From: an archaeon
GTDB taxonomy: Archaea; Nanobdellota; Nanobdellia; Woesearchaeales; GW2011-AR9
Length of the DNA stretch: 9,398 nucleotides
Reading direction: 5' to 3'
Assembly (NCBI GenBank): GCA_020053615.1
Contig: JAGVMW010000193.1
Location: forward strand, 1 to 9,398
The position numbers and the translations under genes are program-made. The notes under the pieces were generated by a model that was not told the DNA's origin, did not search any database, and was given only the letters and a program-made list of their open reading frames with translations. Shown here piece after piece: positions 6,327 to 9,398 of this stretch. Numbering within the stretch: position 1 is the first letter of the stretch; the number at the start of each line of letters is the position of its first letter.

Positions 6327-6857
6327 ATGAAATGCGAATATTGCGACATACTTGACCGGAAAAGTACAGCAGATATACTCTACGAAGATAATGATATAGT
6401 CATCGCTATCAAAGATTTCTCTATCGCTCCCGGACAGATAACTGTATTTCCTAAACAACATTTTACCATTATGGAAATGGTTCCTGATGATATACTCCAG
6501 AAATGTTTTACTCTCGCTAATAAAGTAAGCGTGGCTATTTTTGAAAGTATGGGTGCGCATGGTACAAATATAATCGTACAAAATGGATTAGGAGCAGGGC
6601 AGAAAGTGCCTCATTTTGCGGTAGAGATAATCCCCCGTCGGGAAGGAGACGGGTTGAACCTGCAATGGGCACCTAAAGAGTTGTCTGAAGATGAAAAAGA
6701 AACCTCATATCTTCTAATTAAAGAAGAAGGCGATAAGTTAGTAGACATCGGAAAGAAAAAAGAGAAGAAAGAAGTATCACAGATTGTGACGGAGAAAATT
6801 TCTGGTCTTAGCGGGAAAGATAATTACTTGCTGAAGAGCTTGAAAAGGATACCGTAA
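6327..6857 (+). CDS. HIT-domain protein lacking two HIT histidines
   Basis: A 176-residue paralogue of the preceding gene. It begins directly with the zinc-type CxxC (MKCEYCDIL; C3, C6), then GQITVFPKQHFTIMEMVP (36-53; H45). The HIT signature is GAGQKVPHFAVEIIPRREGD (89-108), where the usual HxHxHxx reads H96-x-A98-x-E100, so both the nucleophile position and the third histidine are lost. The remaining cysteines and H96 could still bind zinc, and the fold appears intact, so this is probably a non-catalytic or altered member rather than a decaying gene. The C-terminal 70 residues are charged and helical (KKKEKKE, then IVTEKISGLSGKDNYLLKSL). Its stop lies 12 bases before the small gene that leads into the DGR target. 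Confidence 0.85.
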   Translation: MKCEYCDILDRKSTADILYEDNDIVIAIKDFSIAPGQITVFPKQHFTIMEMVPDDILQKCFTLANKVSVAIFESMGAHGTNIIVQNGLGAGQKVPHFAVEIIPRREGDGLNLQWAPKELSEDEKETSYLLIKEEGDKLVDIGKKKEKKEVSQIVTEKISGLSGKDNYLLKSLKRIP

Positions 6858-6869
6858 GACTAAAGTAGA

Positions 6870-7145
6870 ATGGAAGAACAACTATCACCAAAGATAAACT
6901 TAGAAGAGCTTTATATAGAGATTATTAGCACGATGCATGAAGTCAATAATTTCAAGTCGTATGAATCGGAACTTGTTGATTTTCTCGTTGAAGACGCTCT
7001 TGATAATCAAAATAAACAACTATCGATAACTTACCTGTGGTTTTTAAAATCAACAAAAGAGTTAATTGCCTATGTAACTGTATTAGCTGATGCGATTAGC
7101 CTTCAGGGTGAAATGAATGAATATTTTAAGCAAAAATGGCTTTAG
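6870..7145 (+). CDS. Small acidic helical protein, coupled to the DGR target gene
   Basis: A 91-residue protein of unknown function. It looks almost entirely helical, with about four predicted segments (9-25, 30-45, 50-70, 74-90), a hydrophobic third helix (SITYLWFLKSTKELIAYVTV), and more than twice as many acidic as basic residues. No signal peptide. Its TAG overlaps the start of the DGR target gene by 10 bases, so the two are almost certainly translated together. No TATA box is visible in the 12-base gap after the second HIT gene, suggesting read-through. Avd, the usual DGR accessory protein, is a small four-helix bundle, but it is typically basic and lies between target and TR, so I do not call this Avd. 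It may instead be a partner or chaperone of the target. Confidence 0.6.
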   Translation: MEEQLSPKINLEELYIEIISTMHEVNNFKSYESELVDFLVEDALDNQNKQLSITYLWFLKSTKELIAYVTVLADAISLQGEMNEYFKQKWL

Positions 7146-8005
7146 AACAAAAACTTGAAAACATTGATGGAAATTTACGTGACGCTTACAAGCAATGCGT
7201 ACCTGGTACTGCACTTTGTGTAGACCAATTAATGCGAGAACGCCAAACCAATTCTGAATTAAGAAATTTATGTTTTTATACTCCTGACGGAGAAGTTTAT
7301 TCCATTGAGGATAACATTCCAACTTTAAGAATCACGAGAGAATCAACTAAAACGGAAAGCGGATTAGTAATCATAAATCCAGTTCTAAAGAATATTGATG
7401 CTGCCTTTGACCAATTAGTAACTACTGGAAATTATCAAGTAATTCCTGCTGATTTTGAGGCAGTTAAAAATGCTATTGATACTGTGACTGTAGATTTAAC
7501 TAAATTAAAATTGCAAGGAGACGATAAAGAATGGCGTTATTTGGCTGTTGGTACTTCTAAAGCAATTACTAAATACAATGCTGAGCAACAGAAATTATTG
7601 CGAAGAGTATTTGGACCAACCGAGGAAGATTATGCGACGAATATGAAAATGTTAAAAACTTCTCCTCAAAAAATCGAAGAAACTCACATTTATGTTTTAA
7701 ATCCAGATTATGTTAAAGTTAATGCAGAGACAGGTCCAATTGGGCGGGCGTCTTGGTTGGGCAGCTTCAGCAGCAGCTCTGACGTCGACGCGGTTGACCG
7801 TGGCATCAGCGGCAGTGGCCGCGTTCGTGGGGTACGTCGTGTAGTCGTCCCCGAAGGGGCGCCGAAAAAAGAAGGGGTTCAATCTGCTCCACAGAAAATA
7901 GTGGCTCCTACTTTTAAACAAGTATTGGCTTATTCAGAAAGATATGTTTGTGAAGCAAGCAAACCTGAATTTGATGCTGACTTGCGAAAGTTATATAATC
8001 TTTAA
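7136..8005 (+). CDS. DGR target (variable) protein
   Basis: A 289-residue protein carrying the DGR variable repeat at residues 203-233. No signal peptide or membrane segment is seen, so it is probably cytoplasmic. Residues 1-185 form an unrecognised mixed alpha/beta domain. From THIYVLNPDYVK the sequence enters a segment resembling the end of the C-type-lectin/FGE-like fold used by DGR targets: GRASWLG...D..DR.....GRVRGVRRVVV. All 13 template asparagine codons are substituted: G209, S210, S212-214, D216, D218, V220, G223, S225, G226, S227, G228. The framework residues W207, F211, D221, R222, I224, R229 and R231 are kept. Unlike classical targets, about 56 residues follow the VR, including a PTFKQVLAYSERYVCE helix. 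The ligand is unknown. ATG 7136 overlaps the upstream gene; no separate promoter is seen. Confidence 0.85.
   Translation: MALEQKLENIDGNLRDAYKQCVPGTALCVDQLMRERQTNSELRNLCFYTPDGEVYSIEDNIPTLRITRESTKTESGLVIINPVLKNIDAAFDQLVTTGNYQVIPADFEAVKNAIDTVTVDLTKLKLQGDDKEWRYLAVGTSKAITKYNAEQQKLLRRVFGPTEEDYATNMKMLKTSPQKIEETHIYVLNPDYVKVNAETGPIGRASWLGSFSSSSDVDAVDRGISGSGRVRGVRRVVVPEGAPKKEGVQSAPQKIVAPTFKQVLAYSERYVCEASKPEFDADLRKLYNL
7743..7834 (+). repeat. DGR variable repeat (VR)
   Basis: This 92-base segment of the target gene aligns without gaps to 8302-8393 at a constant offset of 559. It differs at 21 positions: 20 are template adenines (19 to G, one to T at 7794) and one is T to G at 7784. Only 11 of 31 template adenines are unchanged, against 60 of 61 other bases. 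The adjoining base 7742 (G, template A at 8301) may extend the repeat. The 3' end holds an adenine-free identical stretch, CCGCGTTCGTGG (7819-7830), typical of the region preceding the initiation-of-mutagenic-homing site. Confidence 0.95.
7846..7861 (+). repeat. GC-rich hairpin after the VR
   Basis: CCCC-GAA-GGGG (7849-7859), extended by two pairs across a bulged T to 7846-7861. It begins 12 bases after the VR, inside the target gene, and has no counterpart after the TR. Known DGRs, such as that of Bordetella phage, need a hairpin/cruciform just downstream of the VR for efficient retrohoming. Its role here is inferred from position. Confidence 0.65.
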
Positions 8006-8023
8006 TTCCTCAAATAGGTATTA

Positions 8024-8043
8024 TACCCCGTTGCTTGCAACGA
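8024..8043. repeat. Hairpin repeat, copy 1
   Basis: TACCCCGTTGCTTGCAACGA, matching 17 of 20 bases with the copy at 8085-8104, 61 bases downstream. The CGTTGC/GCAACG arms are perfectly complementary. It lies 19 bases after the target stop. REP-like elements have this form, but no transposase is present. Confidence 0.55.
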
Positions 8044-8077
8044 CAGAAATAACAAACGAATAGATTGCATTTGAGGT

Positions 8078-8117
8078 TAAAAAATACCCCGCAGCTTGCT
8101 ACGATTGGGATTTTTTA
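8078..8117 (+). terminator. Terminator-like hairpin with T-tract after the target gene
   Basis: A long imperfect stem: TTAAAAAAT pairs with ATTTTTTA-type sequence, CCC (8087-8089) with GGG (8107-8109), and the inner CGCAGC/GCTACG arms of hairpin repeat copy 2 (8085-8104) close on TT. Further T-rich sequence follows (8111-8124). Archaeal RNA polymerase terminates at T-runs, so this is a good end for the target transcript, separating it from the TR/RT unit. Confidence 0.6.
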
Positions 8118-8300
8118 TTTTTTTCTTCTCTCGTCTCAGCAGCTCCTAAATGGAGTTAAGCTGGACTACACGCTCTTTTGCTAAGATCCTGGCGACGGGA
8201 TTATAAAACTTTCAAATTGAACACGTTCCAGTTTGATAAATTACAATGGCGACAGAAATGAAGCTATGGTGCTCGTGGAAAGCAATAAGAGCTACTCGTG
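8118..8300 (+). other. DGR leader region between target and TR
   Basis: Together with 8006-8117, this makes the 295-base gap between the target stop and the TR. Stops in the frames rule out an Avd gene here. It holds a small hairpin (CTCC-TAAAT-GGAG, 8143-8155), a TATA-like box (8201-8208), and short repeats near the TR (CTCGTG at 8272-8277 and 8295-8300). In other DGRs, sequence flanking the TR forms structured RNA bound by RT and Avd; this stretch is the natural candidate. Confidence 0.5.
8201..8208 (+). promoter_or_regulatory. TATA-like box for the TR/RT transcript
   Basis: TTATAAAA lies downstream of the terminator-like element. The expected transcription start is near 8230, about 70 bases before the TR, giving a TR-RT RNA independent of the target mRNA. 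Confidence 0.45.
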
Positions 8301-8301
8301 A

Positions 8302-8393
8302 GGCGGGCGTCTTGGTTGAACAACTTCAACAACAACTCTAACTTCAACGCGAATGACCGTAACATCAACAACAATAACCGCGTTCGTGGAATA
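8302..8393 (+). repeat. DGR template repeat (TR)
   Basis: The template copy for the VR at 7743-7834. It is packed with AAC/AAT triplets: in the register of the target gene it contains 13 asparagine codons among framework codons for W, F, D, R, I and RVRG. This adenine-loaded design is diagnostic of DGR templates, because each AAY codon can be mutated at two positions without producing a stop. It lies 27 bases before the preferred RT start and is transcribed in the RT direction. It is also open in the RT frame, but I regard it as non-coding RNA. Confidence 0.95.
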
Positions 8394-8420
8394 GCCCAGC
8401 GTGCTGAGACCTTTATTTTT

Positions 8421-9321
8421 ATGAATGACTTATGGCAGCAAATATGCAGTTCTCAAAATTTGGAGCTTGCGTTTAAAAGAGCAAGAAAGCATAAGACTCT
8501 CAAGCTGTATGTAGTTGAATTTGAGTCCGATTTGCAGAATAACTTATCCCTACTAAGAACAGAATTACTGCTGCATTCTTACCAACCCAGACCATTGGAA
8601 ACTTTCATTCTAAGAGACCCTAAAACTAGAAAAATTAGTAAGTCTCATTTTCGAGACCGAATTGTTCATCATGCATTATGCAATATTATTGAACCAATTT
8701 TTGAAAAATCGTTCCTTTGTGATTCTTATGCAAATAGAATCGGAAAAGGGGCTTTGAAAGCAATAAGCCGGTTTGAATATTTTTCAAGAAAAGTTACTAA
8801 AAATAATAAAATACAGAATTAAAGATGAAAGAATAATCTGGTTAATCAAAAAGATATTGAAAAATCATTCAACGGAGGAAGGAATGCCTCTTGGTAACCT
8901 GACTTCGCAATTTTTTGCGAATGTTTATCTGAATGAATTAGACCAATTTGTCAAACACCAATTAAAAGCGAAGTATTATGTTAGGTATGTTGATGACTTT
9001 GTGCTATTACACCATTCCAAAGAAATTCTTGAAGACTGGAAAAGTAGAATAGACCATTTTCTTTATAATCATCTTGCTTTGGAATTACATCCTGATAAAT
9101 CTAAAATTTTTTTCCTACGTCGGGGCGTAGAATTTCTGGGTATTAAGATTTTCTCAAAATATCGTTTGATAAAAAGAAGAAATAGACGCAAATTTCAGAG
9201 AACACTAAAAGAGGTTTATTTCCAATATGATTCTAAGCAAATTGATTACAACCAGGTCTATGATTTCATGGAAGGATGGTGTGCTTATGCTAAACATGCT
9301 AAGGCACAGTCCAAAAAGTGA
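8421..9321 (+). pseudogene. DGR reverse transcriptase, frameshifted and missing motif A
   Basis: The DGR-group retron-type RT that would copy TR RNA into adenine-mutated cDNA. First part, 8421-8822 (133 aa): MNDLWQQICSSQNLELAFKR, FILRDPKTRKISKSHFRDRIVHHALCNIIEPIF, and SYANRIGKGALKA, the conserved DGR RT N-terminus. Second part, in the +1 frame from about 8794: LLKIIKYRIKDERIIWLIKKI, motif B GMPLGNLTSQ (8881-8910, the DGR-type version ending SQ), catalytic motif C YVDD (8986-8997), HPDKSKIFFLRRGVEFLG and the EGWCAYAKHAK thumb end. Between RKVTKNNK and IKDERIIW, related RTs carry roughly 25-40 residues including motif A, the first catalytic aspartate (FKADIKHYFDTVDH-type); here that segment is absent. 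The enzyme should be inactive. I prefer ATG 8421 over GTG 8298, which would translate the TR. Confidence 0.85.
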
Positions 9322-9340
9322 GTGATAGCACCATTATCAC
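9322..9340 (+). repeat. Hairpin 1 after RT
   Basis: GTGATA (9322-9327) and TATCAC (9335-9340) are perfectly complementary around a 7-base loop, beginning immediately after the RT stop codon. Confidence 0.6.
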
Positions 9341-9344
9341 CACT

Positions 9345-9375
9345 GCCCAGAAAAATCGAGAGTGATTTTCTGGGC
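9345..9375 (+). repeat. Hairpin 2 after RT
   Basis: GCCCAGAAAAATC (9345-9357) pairs with GATTTTCTGGGC (9364-9375): 12 pairs with a single bulged A and a 6-base loop. It is the strongest inverted repeat in the window. No poly-T follows, so it is not a standard intrinsic terminator. Confidence 0.75.
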
Positions 9376-9398
9376 TGAGATGCGATAGTTGCATCTCA
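9376..9398 (+). repeat. Hairpin 3 at the window end
   Basis: TGAGATGC (9376-9383) and GCATCTCA (9391-9398) form a perfect 8-bp stem with a 7-base loop, directly abutting hairpin 2. The window ends on its last base, so continuation cannot be seen. Confidence 0.7.

Noticed and set aside
8041..8259. Repeated CGACAGAAAT at 8041-8050 and 8250-8259
   Set aside because: Only 10 bases with no matching flanks or clear structure; could be chance in a repeat-rich leader.
8006..8300. Hidden Avd gene between target and TR
   Set aside because: The region is broken by stops, T-tracts and hairpins, and no helical basic reading frame of suitable length exists.
8298..8420. GTG start at 8298 for the reverse transcriptase
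   Set aside because: It would translate the TR; the DGR RT N-terminal pattern begins at ATG 8421, and the TR functions as RNA in known DGRs.
8773..9321. Independent 182-residue protein starting at TTG 8773
   Set aside because: Its residues from about 8794 onward are simply the C-terminal part of the same RT; the first residues are an out-of-frame reading of RT sequence.
1..9398. tRNA, rRNA, CRISPR array or insertion sequence
   Set aside because: No cloverleaf with a T-loop sequence, no spaced identical repeats and no full transposase were found. The three hairpins at 9322-9398 do not fit a tRNA; the partial CxxC gene at 1-33 is too short to call a transposase.

Overview
The window looks like AT-rich genomic DNA from an archaeon, probably a small-genome DPANN-type lineage (Woesearchaeota- or Pacearchaeota-like; this placement is inference). 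Evidence: a TrmB-family regulator, TATA-like boxes about 25-30 bases upstream of many start codons with little or no Shine-Dalgarno sequence (leaderless or near-leaderless transcripts), very tight gene packing, and a diversity-generating retroelement (DGR) of the kind known to be common in DPANN archaea.

Layout. 1-300: minus strand, the first 11 codons of a CxxC protein running off the window and a 50-codon small ORF. 368-1045: RNase HII. 1066-2148 (minus): GT4-type glycosyltransferase. 2399-3211: RNase HIII with an N-terminal TBP-like domain. 3208-3903 (minus): class I methyltransferase interrupted by one in-frame TGA. 3997-4740: divergent TrmB-like regulator, with a perfect 7-bp inverted repeat between the two TATA boxes. 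4795-5449: toxin-antitoxin pair (winged-helix-like antitoxin, RelE/ParE-type toxin) with a probable operator. 5499-6857: two adjacent HIT-domain proteins, both with altered HIT motifs. 6870-9321: the DGR.

The DGR is the main discovery. A small acidic gene (6870-7145) overlaps the start of a 289-residue target gene (7136-8005). The target's variable repeat (VR, 7743-7834) aligns without gaps to a template repeat (TR, 8302-8393). They differ at 20 of 31 template adenines but at only 1 of 61 other positions, the signature of adenine-specific mutagenic retrohoming. A GC-rich hairpin follows the VR and is absent after the TR. A terminator-like hairpin with a T-tract and then a TATA box separate the target operon from the TR/reverse-transcriptase unit. 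The reverse transcriptase (8421-9321) is broken: its two halves are in different frames, joined at about 8791-8812, and the segment that should carry catalytic motif A is missing. The VR was therefore heavily diversified, but this copy of the element looks unable to do it now unless a polymerase acts in trans or the assembly is wrong here.

Unusual points are the almost exclusive A-to-G change (19 of 20), a VR that lies internally with about 56 residues after it, no recognisable Avd gene, and three back-to-back hairpins immediately after the RT stop, the last ending exactly at the window edge.
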